Positions 16,916-26,384 of a stretch of 42,508 nt of DNA are shown here, piece by piece. Numbering within the stretch: position 1 is the first letter of the stretch; each line of letters opens with the position of its first letter. The notes under the pieces were generated by a model. It worked only from the letters and a program-made list of their open reading frames with translations, did no database searches and was not told the DNA's origin. The position numbers and the translations under genes are program-made. This DNA is from Pseudomonadota bacterium (GTDB lineage: Bacteria; Pseudomonadota; Gammaproteobacteria; Xanthomonadales; Rhodanobacteraceae): assembly GCA_021781425.1 (NCBI GenBank), contig JAJXWU010000018.1:1-42508 (forward strand). The letters are read 5' to 3'.

Positions 16916-18982
16916 ATGTCGCGATTCCTCGTTGCCGCCGTACTTGCTTTCGCCGCCATTCTGGCCATCGCGCAGCCCAAGGCTCCCGCCACCGCGCCCG
17001 CGGCCAATCCGCCCGGCACGCACACGCTGAACATGAAGGACGCCGACATCCAGGCGCTGATCGCGACAGTGTCAGAGATCACCGGCAAGAATTTCATTGT
17101 CGGTCCCACCGTGCAGGGCAAGGTCACGGTGATCTCGGCGCGGCCGATGAAGGCGAGCGAAATCTACGATGTGTTCCTGTCCGTGCTGCGCGTGCACGGC
17201 TACGCGGCGATCCCCTCCGGTGACATGATCAAGATCGTGCCCGAGGCGGTGGCGCAGCAGGACGGTTCGGGCGCTCTCAACGGCACGCGTCCGCACGAGA
17301 CCGACGAAATCGTCACCCAGATCGTGCCGGTCAAGCACGTCGCGGCGACGGATCTGGTGCCGATCCTGCGTCCGCTGATGCCGCAGGGCGCACAATTGAT
17401 CGCGCATCCGGCGTCCAATTCGCTGGTCATTTCCGACCGCGCCGGCAACGTCGAACGCATGATCAGCATCATTCGCCGCATCGATACCGTATCCGATTCC
17501 GGCGTGGACGTGATTCCGTTGCAGCATGCGAGCGCGGCAGAAGTCGCGCGCATCCTCAGCCAGCTTTCCGATGTCAAGGGTGCCGACAGCGCCGACCAGC
17601 CGCACGTAATCGCGGACGAGCGCACGAATTCGATTTTGCTTTCGGGAGGAAAGAGCGGTCGCCTGCGCATGCGCGCGCTGATCGCGCACCTGGATACGCC
17701 GATCAGCGATGGCGGCGAAACCCAAGTCGTGTACCTGAACTATGCCAATGCCAAGGACCTGGTGCCGATTCTCGAAGGCGTCGCCGCGACGCTGACCGGA
17801 GATGCGCCGCCGAACGGCAAGGCGGCGGCTGGCGCCGCGGCGGGAAGCGGCGGCGGATCGGGTGCGCCGACGGCGACGATCCAGGCCCATGAAGGCGACA
17901 ATGCACTGGTGATCAGCGCGCCGCCGGCGGTGTTCCGCTCGCTGCAGGCGGTGATCCGCCAGCTCGACATCCGCCGCGCGCAGGTGCTGATCGAAGCGGT
18001 GATTGCCGAAGTCTCGGACGAAACCGCGAACGAACTCGGCATCCAGTGGCAGGTTCCGCTGGGCGACAAGAGTCATATCCTGGGCGGCACCAACTTCACC
18101 GGCAATACGCCGGGCAATAACATCTTCAGCGTCGACAACGGATTGAACGCCTCCAGCGGCCCGGCGGTCACTGTCGGCAACGGCCTGAATCTGGGTTATC
18201 TGAACTCGATCACGTTCAACGGCAAGCAACTGCTCAGCCTTGGCGGCCTGCTCTCGGCGCTGCGCAGCAACGGCAAGAACAACATCCTGTCCACGCCGTC
18301 GATCATGACCCTGGACAACCAGGAAGCGATGATCAAGGTGGCCGAGGAAGTCCCCTTCGTGACCGGCTCGTACACCACGAACACCGGTACCACCAGCGGC
18401 GCAACCGGCACTGCCGCGACCGGCATCGGCAACCCATTCCAGACTATCCAGCGCAAGGACGTGGGCCTGACCCTCACGGTCACGCCGCACATCAATTCCG
18501 GCGACACCGTGCGCCTGGACATCCATCAGGAAGTCTCCAACCTGCTGCCGCCGGTGCAGGGCGCGGTCGATCTCGTCACCAACAAGCGCGAGATCAAGAC
18601 CACGGTGATGGTCAAGGACAATTCGCTGCTCGTGCTCGGCGGATTGATCTCGGACAACGTCAAGGACAGCGTGCAGAAGGTGCCCGCATTGGGCGACATT
18701 CCGCTGATCGGCAACCTGTTCCGCTACCGCAGCAACGACCACACCAAGCAGGATCTGATGGTGTTCCTGCATCCGCGCATCCTGCGCGACGCGGCGACCG
18801 AGGCGTCGGTGTCCGGCGAGAAATACAATTTCCTGCGCACCGAGCAATTGCAGATGCGCGAGAGCAACGAGACGATCACGCCGCGTGGCCAGCAGCCGAT
18901 GCTGCCGGAAGTGCACGATTTCATGAAATCGCCGGCGCTGGATGTGGCGCCGAAAGACAAGCCGGAACAGAAAACCCCGTGA
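16916..18982 (+). CDS. gspD: Type II secretion system secretin GspD
   Basis: 688 residues. Signal peptide '[20 protein letters not shown]', then N0 domain ('[27 protein letters not shown]'), N1-N3 ring domains with a Gly/Ala-rich loop in N3 ('[13 protein letters not shown]'), and the secretin domain with '[12 protein letters not shown]' and the signature '[14 protein letters not shown]'. It forms the outer-membrane channel. The C-terminal tail after the secretin domain is short and has no obvious pilotin-binding S-domain. It lies 28 bp after gspC; the gap contains an AT-rich stretch 'gaatatacttgtagagaat' just before the ATG. The stop overlaps the gspE GTG. Confidence 0.97.
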   Translation: MSRFLVAAVLAFAAILAIAQPKAPATAPAANPPGTHTLNMKDADIQALIATVSEITGKNFIVGPTVQGKVTVISARPMKASEIYDVFLSVLRVHGYAAIPSGDMIKIVPEAVAQQDGSGALNGTRPHETDEIVTQIVPVKHVAATDLVPILRPLMPQGAQLIAHPASNSLVISDRAGNVERMISIIRRIDTVSDSGVDVIPLQHASAAEVARILSQLSDVKGADSADQPHVIADERTNSILLSGGKSGRLRMRALIAHLDTPISDGGETQVVYLNYANAKDLVPILEGVAATLTGDAPPNGKAAAGAAAGSGGGSGAPTATIQAHEGDNALVISAPPAVFRSLQAVIRQLDIRRAQVLIEAVIAEVSDETANELGIQWQVPLGDKSHILGGTNFTGNTPGNNIFSVDNGLNASSGPAVTVGNGLNLGYLNSITFNGKQLLSLGGLLSALRSNGKNNILSTPSIMTLDNQEAMIKVAEEVPFVTGSYTTNTGTTSGATGTAATGIGNPFQTIQRKDVGLTLTVTPHINSGDTVRLDIHQEVSNLLPPVQGAVDLVTNKREIKTTVMVKDNSLLVLGGLISDNVKDSVQKVPALGDIPLIGNLFRYRSNDHTKQDLMVFLHPRILRDAATEASVSGEKYNFLRTEQLQMRESNETITPRGQQPMLPEVHDFMKSPALDVAPKDKPEQKTP

Positions 18983-20466
18983 CCGCGCATCCGCCGCGGC
19001 CGAGCTTCGGCTTCGCCCGCCGCAACGGCGCCACGCTCGTGGCCTGGCGCGGCGAGGAGGCCGAAGTCGCCTGGCGCGAGGGCGTCAAGCCCGAAGTGCT
19101 GTCCGAATTGCAGCGTCATCTGCGTGCGCCGCTCAAACTCGTGCGCTACGACGCCAGCGGCTACGAACGGCTGCTGCGCGAACTCTACGAACAGGGCGAC
19201 GATGCGCGCGCGGTGGTCGCAGGTTTTGACGACGCGACCGGCGATGCGCTCGATCTGAAAACCCTCGCCGACGAATTGCCCGAACCCGAAGACCTACTCG
19301 AATCCGAGGACGACGCACCGATCATCCGCCTGATCAACGCCCTGCTTACCGAAGCGGTGAAGGAAGGCGCCAGCGACATCCACATCGAGCCGTTCGAGAA
19401 TCGCCTCGTCGTGCGCTTCCGCCTCGACGGCGTGTTGCGCGAGGTGCTGGCGCCGCAGAAGGCGATCGCGAGCGCCGTGGTGTCGCGCATCAAGGTCATG
19501 GCGCGCCTCGACATCGCCGAAAAGCGTCTGCCGCAGGATGGCCGCATCGGATTGAAGATCGCCGGACGCCCGGTCGATGTGCGCGTGTCAACCATTCCCG
19601 CCGGACACGGGGAGCGAGTCGTACTGCGGCTGCTCGACAAGCAGGCCGGCAAGCTCGATCTGAAGCAGCTCGGCATGGCGCCGGATACGCTGGAAGCGTT
19701 GAGCGACGTCATCCAGCGCCCGCACGGAATCCTGCTCGTCACCGGCCCGACCGGTTCGGGCAAGACCACCACGCTGTACGGCTCGCTGCTCAAGCTCAAC
19801 GACGCCAGCCGCAACATCATGACCGTGGAAGATCCGATCGAGTACTACATCGACGGCGTCGGTCAGACCCAGGTGAACACGAAAGTGGACATGACCTTCG
19901 CACGCGGCCTGCGTGCGATCCTGCGCCAGGACCCGGATGTGGTCATGGTCGGTGAAATCCGTGATCTGGAAACCGCCGAAATCGCGGTGCAGGCTTCGCT
20001 CACCGGACACCTGGTGTTATCCACGCTGCACACGAACTCTGCGGTCGGCGCGGTCACGCGCTTGCGCGATATGGGCGTTGAACCCTTTCTGCTTTCGTCC
20101 TCGCTGATCGGCGTGCTCGCGCAGCGCCTGGTGCGCGTGCTGGATCCTGTGACGCGTGAGGGTTATTCGGCCACGCCGCGCGAACTGGCTGCGTTCGGCA
20201 AACCGAGCGATACGCAAGCAAAGCTATATCGGCCGTCCACACAGGCCGCCGGGCGTCACGCCGGCTACAGGGGTCGCACCGGCATCTACGAATTCGTCAA
20301 CGTCGATGAGGAACTGCGCCGCCTGATCCATGCCAACGCCGCCGAGGCCGAGCTCGAACGCCACGCGCGCGCACGCACGCCGAGCATTCTCGAAGACGGC
20401 TGGAACAAGTGCCTCGCCGGTTTCACCAGCGCCGAGGAAGTGCTGCGGGTGACGCGGGAAGAATGA
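18979..20466 (+). CDS. gspE: Type II secretion ATPase GspE lacking the four-cysteine motif
   Basis: 495 residues from a GTG overlapping the gspD stop (GTGA). N1E-like N-terminus, then the ATPase core: '[23 protein letters not shown]', Walker A '[10 protein letters not shown]' (residues 256-265), Asp box '[19 protein letters not shown]', Walker B '[23 protein letters not shown]', His box '[21 protein letters not shown]'. It powers pseudopilus assembly. Most GspE/PilB proteins carry a zinc-binding CxxC...CxxC insertion between 'QRLVRVL' and '[10 protein letters not shown]'. Here that stretch ('[14 protein letters not shown]...') has no cysteine, though '[11 protein letters not shown]' follows normally. 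Confidence 0.95.
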   Translation: MTAHPPRPSFGFARRNGATLVAWRGEEAEVAWREGVKPEVLSELQRHLRAPLKLVRYDASGYERLLRELYEQGDDARAVVAGFDDATGDALDLKTLADELPEPEDLLESEDDAPIIRLINALLTEAVKEGASDIHIEPFENRLVVRFRLDGVLREVLAPQKAIASAVVSRIKVMARLDIAEKRLPQDGRIGLKIAGRPVDVRVSTIPAGHGERVVLRLLDKQAGKLDLKQLGMAPDTLEALSDVIQRPHGILLVTGPTGSGKTTTLYGSLLKLNDASRNIMTVEDPIEYYIDGVGQTQVNTKVDMTFARGLRAILRQDPDVVMVGEIRDLETAEIAVQASLTGHLVLSTLHTNSAVGAVTRLRDMGVEPFLLSSSLIGVLAQRLVRVLDPVTREGYSATPRELAAFGKPSDTQAKLYRPSTQAAGRHAGYRGRTGIYEFVNVDEELRRLIHANAAEAELERHARARTPSILEDGWNKCLAGFTSAEEVLRVTREE

Positions 20467-20492
20467 CGATTTCAATCAAGGGGAAACTTCGC

Positions 20493-21929
20493 ATGAGCCT
20501 GTTCGCCAAACTAATGCGCCACAAATCCGTCGAGGCACTGCAAGCCGAACTCGGCTCGCGCAGCGATTTCCGCCGCGTGCTTGGCGTCTGGCAACTCACC
20601 GCGATTGGCCTCGGTGGCATCATCGGCGTCGGCATCTTCGTGCTCGCCGGGCAGCAGGCAGCAACGAACGCGGGTCCGGCGGTGGCGCTGTCCTTCATCA
20701 TCGCTGGCATCGCGAGCACGGCGGCGGCGCTGTGCTATGCCGAATTCGCCGGACTCATCCCGGTCACCGGCAGCGCCTACACATACGGCTACGCGGTGCT
20801 CGGCGAATTGCCGGCATGGTTGATCGGCTGGGACCTGCTGCTCGAATACGCGCTCATCGTCGCCGCGGTGGCGAGCGGCTGGTCGGGCTATGTGGTCAAT
20901 CTGCTCGCGGCATTCGGCATCCATCTGCCGGTGGTTTTGCAAGGCGCGCCGGGCACGGGCGCAGGCCATGCCTTCAATCTCGTTGCCGCGATCGCCGCAT
21001 TCGGCGTGGCGGTATTGCTCACGCTGCGCACCGAGTGGGGCGCGCGCTTCAACACGGCGATCGTGACGGTGAAGGTGATCGCCGTGCTGTTGGTGATCTG
21101 CGTCGGCGCATTCTATGTCAATCCGGCGAACTGGCATCCGTTCGTGCCCGAGCGCATCGTCGCTGCGGATGGCGTCGGCCATTTCGGCTACAAAGGCATC
21201 GCCACGGCCGCGGCGGTGGTGTTCTTCGCCGTGTTCGGTTACGACACCCTGACCACGGCGGCGGAGGAATCGAAGAATCCGCAGCGCGACCTGCCGCGCG
21301 CGATCCTGCTTTCGCTCGGCATCTCGATGGCGTTGTACATCGCCATCACGCTGGTGATCACCGGCATGGTGTCGTACACGCAACTCGGCAACGATGCACC
21401 GGTCGCCATCGCGTTCGAGGCGCGTGGCTTGAAATGGATCGGCGCGGCGATTTCCGCCACCGCGATCGCCAGCATCCTCTCGGTGATCTTCGCGTTCATG
21501 CTCGCCGCCGCGCGCATCTGGTTCGCGCTGGCACGCGACGGGCTATTGCCGGCTTGGTTCGCGCGCACGCATCCGCGTTTCGGTACGCCGCATCGCACGA
21601 CGCTCGCGCTCGGCGCATTTACCGCGCTGGTCGCGGGATTCTTCCCGATCGGCGAGGTCGCCAAGCTCGTCAACATCGGCGTGCTGTCGGCGTTCATCGT
21701 GATCTGCGCCTCGGTGATCGTGCTGCGCCGCCGTAAACCGGATTTGCCGCGCGCGTTCCGCACACCGTGGGTGCCGGTCGTGCCGATCATCGGTATACTT
21801 TTTTCCATCTGGCTGCTGTCGGAACTGGCCTGGATCACCTGGAGCGTGTTCCTGGTCTGGATCGCCATCGGCCTGCTGATTTACTTCGGCTACGGTATCC
21901 GTCGCAGCAAACTCGCAGGCGGCGGCTGA
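20493..21929 (+). CDS. APC-family amino-acid permease (cationic amino-acid transporter type)
   Basis: 478 residues from the ATG at 20493, which has a good ribosome site ('aagggga', about 8 bp before). An ATG at 20463 overlapping the gspE stop (ATGA) would add ten residues and remains possible. About twelve membrane segments; APC signatures 'LTAIGLGGIIGVGIFVLAGQQA' with the substrate-binding Gly-rich first helix, 'GSAYTYGYAVLGELPAWLIGWDLLLEY', and 'VFFAVFGYDTLTTAAEESKNPQRDLPRAI'. This is the YfnA/CAT-like branch of proton-coupled amino-acid importers. It sits between gspE and gspF on the same strand with no link to secretion, so it looks like an insertion into the gsp operon. Substrate unknown. 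Confidence 0.9.
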   Translation: MSLFAKLMRHKSVEALQAELGSRSDFRRVLGVWQLTAIGLGGIIGVGIFVLAGQQAATNAGPAVALSFIIAGIASTAAALCYAEFAGLIPVTGSAYTYGYAVLGELPAWLIGWDLLLEYALIVAAVASGWSGYVVNLLAAFGIHLPVVLQGAPGTGAGHAFNLVAAIAAFGVAVLLTLRTEWGARFNTAIVTVKVIAVLLVICVGAFYVNPANWHPFVPERIVAADGVGHFGYKGIATAAAVVFFAVFGYDTLTTAAEESKNPQRDLPRAILLSLGISMALYIAITLVITGMVSYTQLGNDAPVAIAFEARGLKWIGAAISATAIASILSVIFAFMLAAARIWFALARDGLLPAWFARTHPRFGTPHRTTLALGAFTALVAGFFPIGEVAKLVNIGVLSAFIVICASVIVLRRRKPDLPRAFRTPWVPVVPIIGILFSIWLLSELAWITWSVFLVWIAIGLLIYFGYGIRRSKLAGGG

Positions 21930-21943
21930 CGTAAACTGGCGCC

Positions 21944-23149
21944 ATGCCCGCTTTCGCCTATCAAGCCCTCGACTCCGCCGGCAAGACCCGGCGCGGCGTG
22001 CTGCAGGGCGACACCGCGCGCAGCGTGCGTGCATCCTTACGCGAGGATGGGCTCAATCCGCTCGAAGTGACGCCAGTGACGCCGGCGGGCGGGCAACACA
22101 CGTTATTCCGGCGCCGCATGAGCGGCGCGCAACTCGCGCTGCTCACGCGCCAGCTTGCGACATTGCTTAAAGCCGGATTGCCGGTGGACGAGGCGTTGGC
22201 TGCGCTGGCCGAGCAGAACGAGGACGAGCGCGTGCGCACACTGGTCGTGAGCCTGCGCGCCAAGGTCATGGAAGGCTCGAGCCTCGCCGCAGGGCTGGCC
22301 GACGCACCGGAGAGTTTTCCGGAAATCTATCGCGCTTCGATCGCGGCCGGAGAGCAATCCGGCAAACTCGATCAGGTACTGGCGCGGCTGGCCGATTATT
22401 CCGAGGCGCGCGACGCGCTCAATCAAAAGGTCTGGGCCGCGCTCGCCTATCCACTGCTGCTTACGCTCGTCGCCATCGCCGTAGTGACGGGATTGCTCGC
22501 GTACGTGGTGCCGCAGATCGTCGGCGTGTTCACGCAGATGCACCAGACCCTGCCGCTGCCGACGCGCGCGCTGCTTGCGCTCTCCGCTTTCGTCAAGGCC
22601 TGGGGTTGGCTGCTGCTGATCGCGCTCGTCGTGGCGGCGATCGGCGGCAGGCTCGCGCTGCGCATCGAACAAATGCGCTACCGCTGGCATGAAGCGTTGT
22701 TGCGGCTTCCCTTCGCCGGCGGGCTTATCCGCGCCGCCAACACCGCGCGCTGCACACGCACCCTGGCCCTTCTCACCGCCAGTGCGGTGCCGCTGCTCGA
22801 TGCGCTCAACATCGGCGCGCAGGTGATGCCGAACCTGCCGATGCGCACGGCGGTCAAGCGCGCGGCGCTGAAAGTGCGCGAAGGCGGAAATTTTTCGCGC
22901 GCGCTCGGCGAATCCGGCTATTTCCCGCCGGTCGCCCTGCGCCTGATTGCCAGCGGCGAGCGCGCCGGCGAGCTCGAACGCATGCTCGACGAAGCCGCCA
23001 ACCAGCAGCAACGCGAACTCGACCGCTGGCTGACCCTGCTCACCTCGGTGCTCGGCCCGCTGGTTATCCTGCTGGTCGGGGCCATGGTGCTGTTCATCGT
23101 GCTCGCGATTTTGCTCCCGATCTTCGACATGAACCAGATGGTGAAATGA
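21944..23149 (+). CDS. gspF: Type II secretion inner-membrane platform protein GspF
   Basis: 401 residues, usual length. Starts 'MPAFAYQALDSAGKTRRGVLQGD' as GspF proteins do; two repeated cytoplasmic domains ('QLATLLKAGLPVDEALAAL' and 'TLALLTASAVPLLDALNIG') each with the 'SGERAGELERMLDEAA'-type motif, and three membrane segments including 'LLTLVAIAVVTGLLAYVVPQIV' and 'VILLVGAMVLFIVLAILLPIF'. It anchors GspE at the inner membrane. It is separated from gspE by the permease gene; gspG-N are not in the window. Its stop overlaps the next start (ATGA). Confidence 0.95.
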   Translation: MPAFAYQALDSAGKTRRGVLQGDTARSVRASLREDGLNPLEVTPVTPAGGQHTLFRRRMSGAQLALLTRQLATLLKAGLPVDEALAALAEQNEDERVRTLVVSLRAKVMEGSSLAAGLADAPESFPEIYRASIAAGEQSGKLDQVLARLADYSEARDALNQKVWAALAYPLLLTLVAIAVVTGLLAYVVPQIVGVFTQMHQTLPLPTRALLALSAFVKAWGWLLLIALVVAAIGGRLALRIEQMRYRWHEALLRLPFAGGLIRAANTARCTRTLALLTASAVPLLDALNIGAQVMPNLPMRTAVKRAALKVREGGNFSRALGESGYFPPVALRLIASGERAGELERMLDEAANQQQRELDRWLTLLTSVLGPLVILLVGAMVLFIVLAILLPIFDMNQMVK

Positions 23150-23739
23150 CCGTGACCGATCCGATTCCAGGCAAAGCGAACCTGATCCGGGGTCTTGCCG
23201 GCTGGTTCGTACAGTATTTCGCGTCCGGCCTGCTCGTGCCGGCCTTGCTGCTGTGTTTCGCTGCGCTCGTGTTCTGCCAGATTGCCCTGCTCGGACCGAA
23301 TGTCGGCTGGCTCGGGCAACTGGCGGGCGCGTTGCCGGCGAGCGCGCGTGCATGGCTCGGGGGCGCGTCGAATGCCGGCGAAGACGTCGATTTGGGCGCG
23401 CTGGTCTGGCGCGTGTTCTGGGTCCTGAGCCTGGGCGTGATGGCGCTCGAGCTGCTCGTGCGTTGGTTGCGCGCAGCGCTGTTCGGCAAACCCGCCATGT
23501 CCGCGGCAGGTAAGCGTCGCGTCGTGGGGTCGCGGATGTTTCTGGCCCTGATGCTCGTCAGCGCGGTGTTCGGCGCCGCCATGCTTGCCGTGCCGCATGC
23601 GCACATGGCGGCAGGCGCGAGCCGTGCCGACCTGTATGGCGTCTTCAGTGCGCTCTACGCGGTCGCGCTGGGATTCGCGACCGCGTGGGCAGCCGTGAGC
23701 GGCGTGGCTGCGCGGCTTCTCGAAGGTACCCTGCGTTGA
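23146..23739 (+). CDS. Unknown four-helix membrane protein coupled to gspF
   Basis: 197 residues. I do not recognise a family. Four hydrophobic segments are visible, about residues 28-52, 85-108, 131-152 and 165-190, with a hydrophilic loop 'LGGASNAGEDVDLGA' after the first and a basic loop between the second and third. No cysteine pairs, nucleotide motifs or signal peptide. The ATG overlaps the gspF stop (ATGA) and ftsE starts 13 bp after its stop, so it is almost certainly translated from the gspF message. It might be an accessory platform protein or simply a passenger. Confidence 0.8.
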   Translation: MTVTDPIPGKANLIRGLAGWFVQYFASGLLVPALLLCFAALVFCQIALLGPNVGWLGQLAGALPASARAWLGGASNAGEDVDLGALVWRVFWVLSLGVMALELLVRWLRAALFGKPAMSAAGKRRVVGSRMFLALMLVSAVFGAAMLAVPHAHMAAGASRADLYGVFSALYAVALGFATAWAAVSGVAARLLEGTLR

Positions 23740-23752
23740 ATGGGTCCGCCGC

Positions 23753-24430
23753 ATGATCGCATTCGACCGTGTCGGCAAGCGTTATCCGAACGGCCTTGAC
23801 GCGCTGAGCGAGCTGAGCTTCGCGCTCGATGTCGGCGAGATGGCCTTTGTGACCGGCCATTCCGGTGCGGGGAAGAGCACGCTGTTACGCCTCGTCGCCT
23901 TGCTCGAACGGCCCACGCGCGGGCAGGTGACGGTGAACGGCTGCAACCTGGGCGCGGTGCGCCGGCGCGGCATTGCGCGCGTGCGCCGTGGCGTGGGCAT
24001 GGTGTTCCAGGATCACCGTCTGTTGCTCGACCGCAGCGTGTTCGACAACGTCGCCCTGCCGCTGGTCATCGCCGGCGCGCCGCGCGAGGAGATGGCCAAA
24101 CGCGTGCGCGCGGCCCTGGACAAGGTGGGGCTTCTGGAGCGCGAGAAATCCGCGCCATCCATGCTGTCGGCCGGCGAACAACAGCGCGTGGGCATTGCGC
24201 GGGCCATCGTCGCCAAGCCGCCGGTGCTGATCGCCGACGAGCCGACCGGCAATCTCGATCCCCAGCTCGCCGCCGAGATCATGGCCCTGTTCGGCGAGTT
24301 CGAGCAGGTCGGCACGACGGTGCTCGTCGCCAGCCACGACCTGCCGCTGGTCAAGCGCATGGGCAAGCGCGTGTTGGTGCTCGATCACGGCAAATTGATC
24401 GACGATTTCCGGCCGCCAGCCACCGCATAA
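23753..24430 (+). CDS. ftsE: Cell-division ABC ATPase FtsE
   Basis: 225 residues, typical length. Opens 'MIAFDRVGKRYPNGLDALSELSF'; Walker A 'GHSGAGKST' (residues 35-43), Q-loop 'GMVFQDHRLL', ABC signature 'LSAGEQQRV' (Ala replaces the usual Gly), Walker B 'VLIADEPTGNLD', H-loop 'VLVASHDL'. FtsEX works at the divisome and activates periplasmic cell-wall hydrolases. ftsE and ftsX normally overlap or abut; here they are 133 bp apart because a palindromic element starts at the very end of ftsE, and its edge may even supply the stop codon. Confidence 0.97.
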   Translation: MIAFDRVGKRYPNGLDALSELSFALDVGEMAFVTGHSGAGKSTLLRLVALLERPTRGQVTVNGCNLGAVRRRGIARVRRGVGMVFQDHRLLLDRSVFDNVALPLVIAGAPREEMAKRVRAALDKVGLLEREKSAPSMLSAGEQQRVGIARAIVAKPPVLIADEPTGNLDPQLAAEIMALFGEFEQVGTTVLVASHDLPLVKRMGKRVLVLDHGKLIDDFRPPATA

Positions 24431-24547
24431 GCTGCTGTGCTCGGCATTTTGCGTCCCGGGGGTGCTCGGAATGCTCATGCACTGACGTGTACACTCCGTT
24501 TCCTGCGCTCCAGCGGCCCGCAAACTGCCATCGCTCGCGACGCTTCT
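24425..24547. repeat. Palindromic MITE-like element, copy B (between ftsE and ftsX)
   Basis: Aligned with copy A: 'gctgctgtgctcgg' against 'gctgctgcgctcgg', shared 'ggtgctcggaat', 'tcctgcgctcc' and 'tcgctcgcgacgctt'. The outer ends are degenerate ('gcataagc' where copy A has 'gtacaagc'; 'gcttctga' for 'gcttgtac'). It fills almost the whole ftsE-ftsX gap and lies in the same orientation as copy A. Confidence 0.8.
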
Positions 24548-24563
24548 GAGGTGACTTGGAAAC

Positions 24564-25526
24564 ATGAACCGCCGCATCGAGAAAAACCGGCCCAAGTCCG
24601 TCGTACCCGAACCACGCGCGAAATTTTCGCTGCGCGCCTGGCGCGAGCAGCATTTGTACAGTCTGTTCTCCAGTCTCGGCCGTCTCGCCGCGCGGCCTTG
24701 GGCGACGGCGCTGACACTCGCGGTGCTCGGCTTCGCCCTGGCCCTGCCGCTGTTGTTCTGGCTGCTGCTGGACAATGCGCGCGGATTGACAGGCAATGTC
24801 GCGGACGCCAGCGCAATAAGCGCTTTCATGAAACCGGGCACGGATGCGGCCGCCGTGCAGGCCTTTGCCGGGCGTCTGCGCGCACGCGCGGACGTGGCCG
24901 CGGTGACGGTGAAGACGCCTGAACAAGGTCTCGAAGAATTCCGCGAACGTTCGGACTTTGCCGATGCGCTGAGGGTTTTGCACTACAATCCCCTGCCACC
25001 GGTGCTGATCGTGGATCCGCGTGGCGATCCGGGCGTCCTCGTGGCGCAATTGCGCAGCGCGGCGGCCGTGGATCGGGTGCAGTACGATGCGCAGTGGCGG
25101 CAACGCCTGAACGCGATCCTCGGACTGGCCCTGCGTGGCGCGCAGGTGTTGGCCGGGTTGCTCGGGCTGGCGGCGCTGCTCGTGATCGGCAACACGGTGC
25201 GCCTGGACATCGCCGGCCGCAGTGAGGAGATCGCGGTGATGCAGCTGCTTGGCGCCGAGGCGTGCTGTGTGCGCCGGCCGTTTTTGTATTCCGGCTTCTG
25301 GTACGGTACGTTTGCAGGGGTGTTGAGCCTGATGCTGATCGGAATCGTGCAAGCAATTCTCGCCGCACCGCTGGCGCGGCTGACGGCGGCGTACGACCAC
25401 GCTTTCGCCGCGCACGGGTTGAGCGTCGCGCAGATGCTGGCCGTGCTCGCGGCCAGCACCACGCTTGGCTGGCTCGGCGCCTTCCTCGCCGCGTCGCGGC
25501 ATATCGCCCTGGGTCAGCCGAGGTAA
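24564..25526 (+). CDS. ftsX: Cell-division permease-like protein FtsX
   Basis: 320 residues. A basic cytoplasmic N-terminus, first membrane helix ('ALTLAVLGFALALPLLFWLLL'), a large periplasmic loop containing 'ISAFMKPGTDAAAVQAFAGRL' and 'LPPVLIVDPRGD', then three more helices ('GLLGLAALLVIGNTVRLDI' onward) with 'EIAVMQLLGAEACCVRRPF'. This is the four-helix MacB/FtsX fold of the FtsE partner; its periplasmic loop recruits hydrolase activators in other bacteria. The ATG at 24564 lies just beyond the repeat and has 'gaggtg' about 12 bp upstream, so it may need its own translation initiation instead of coupling to ftsE. Confidence 0.93.
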   Translation: MNRRIEKNRPKSVVPEPRAKFSLRAWREQHLYSLFSSLGRLAARPWATALTLAVLGFALALPLLFWLLLDNARGLTGNVADASAISAFMKPGTDAAAVQAFAGRLRARADVAAVTVKTPEQGLEEFRERSDFADALRVLHYNPLPPVLIVDPRGDPGVLVAQLRSAAAVDRVQYDAQWRQRLNAILGLALRGAQVLAGLLGLAALLVIGNTVRLDIAGRSEEIAVMQLLGAEACCVRRPFLYSGFWYGTFAGVLSLMLIGIVQAILAAPLARLTAAYDHAFAAHGLSVAQMLAVLAASTTLGWLGAFLAASRHIALGQPR

Positions 25527-25532
25527 ACGTCC

Positions 25533-26384
25533 GTGGCCGACGCTGCACTCACCCGTCATATCGCCAGCGAAACGCCGCGCGTGATGGTGGTGGACGGTTC
25601 CAAAGTCGTGCGCCGGCTGATCGAACAGTTGCTCAAGGCCGATCTGCCGGGCGTCACCGTACTCGCCTGCGAAAGCGGCGCGGAGGCGAAGAAACAGCTT
25701 GAAGCCGGCGTCGTCGATCTCGTCACCATGGCGCTGCGTCTGCCGGACATGGACGGTCTGGATCTGGCCCGCCACATCCGCGAACACGCTCCGCAGGCCT
25801 ACATCCCGATCATCGTCGTGTCCGGCGACGTCAACGAGCGCCTGGTCAACCGCGAACTCGGTGATGCGGTCACCGATTACTTCGACAAGTCGCTGGGCTT
25901 CAACGCGCTCTCCGCGTTCATTCGCGGCTACGTGCGCCCGGAGTCCGAAATCCGCGGTGAGGTGTTGTACGTCGAGGACAGCCGCGTGGTGGCGCTGGCC
26001 ACGCGCCGCATGCTGGAAAAATACGGTCTCACCGTGCTGCACGTGACCAGCGTCGAGGATGCGATCGCGCATCTGGAAACCGGCATGGTGCAGGGGCGCG
26101 TCGGCGCCGACGTGGTGCTGTCGGACGTGAACTTGAAAGGCGATCTGACCGGTGGCGATCTGCTCGAACGTATCCGCACTGAATTCGGCTACTCCAAGGG
26201 CCAGTTGCCGGTGCTGATCATGACCGGCGACGACAACCCGCAGAACCAGGCCACGCTGCTGCGCGCCGGCGCGAACGACCTGGTGCAGAAACCCATCGAG
26301 GAGCGCCTGCTCGTCACCAAGCTGCTGTTCCAGATGCGCGTGTCGCGGCACCTGCGCGAGCAGTTGCGCACCGCGGCGGCGTGA
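25533..26384 (+). CDS. Tandem-receiver protein with a degenerate first receiver
   Basis: 283 residues from a GTG 6 bp after ftsX. Two receiver domains and nothing else. Receiver 1 (about 16-133) has '[13 protein letters not shown]' in place of the usual acidic pair and Ala67 where the phospho-acceptor Asp is expected ('[13 protein letters not shown]'), although Lys119 in 'YFDKSLG' remains. Receiver 2 (about 143-268) is intact: '[10 protein letters not shown]', Asp198 in '[10 protein letters not shown]', Thr in 'VLIMTGDD' and Lys in 'LVQKPI'. No DNA-binding, GGDEF or EAL output is present, so it must act by protein contact. The stop overlaps the ung GTG. Its partner kinase is not in the window. 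Confidence 0.88.
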   Translation: MADAALTRHIASETPRVMVVDGSKVVRRLIEQLLKADLPGVTVLACESGAEAKKQLEAGVVDLVTMALRLPDMDGLDLARHIREHAPQAYIPIIVVSGDVNERLVNRELGDAVTDYFDKSLGFNALSAFIRGYVRPESEIRGEVLYVEDSRVVALATRRMLEKYGLTVLHVTSVEDAIAHLETGMVQGRVGADVVLSDVNLKGDLTGGDLLERIRTEFGYSKGQLPVLIMTGDDNPQNQATLLRAGANDLVQKPIEERLLVTKLLFQMRVSRHLREQLRTAAA

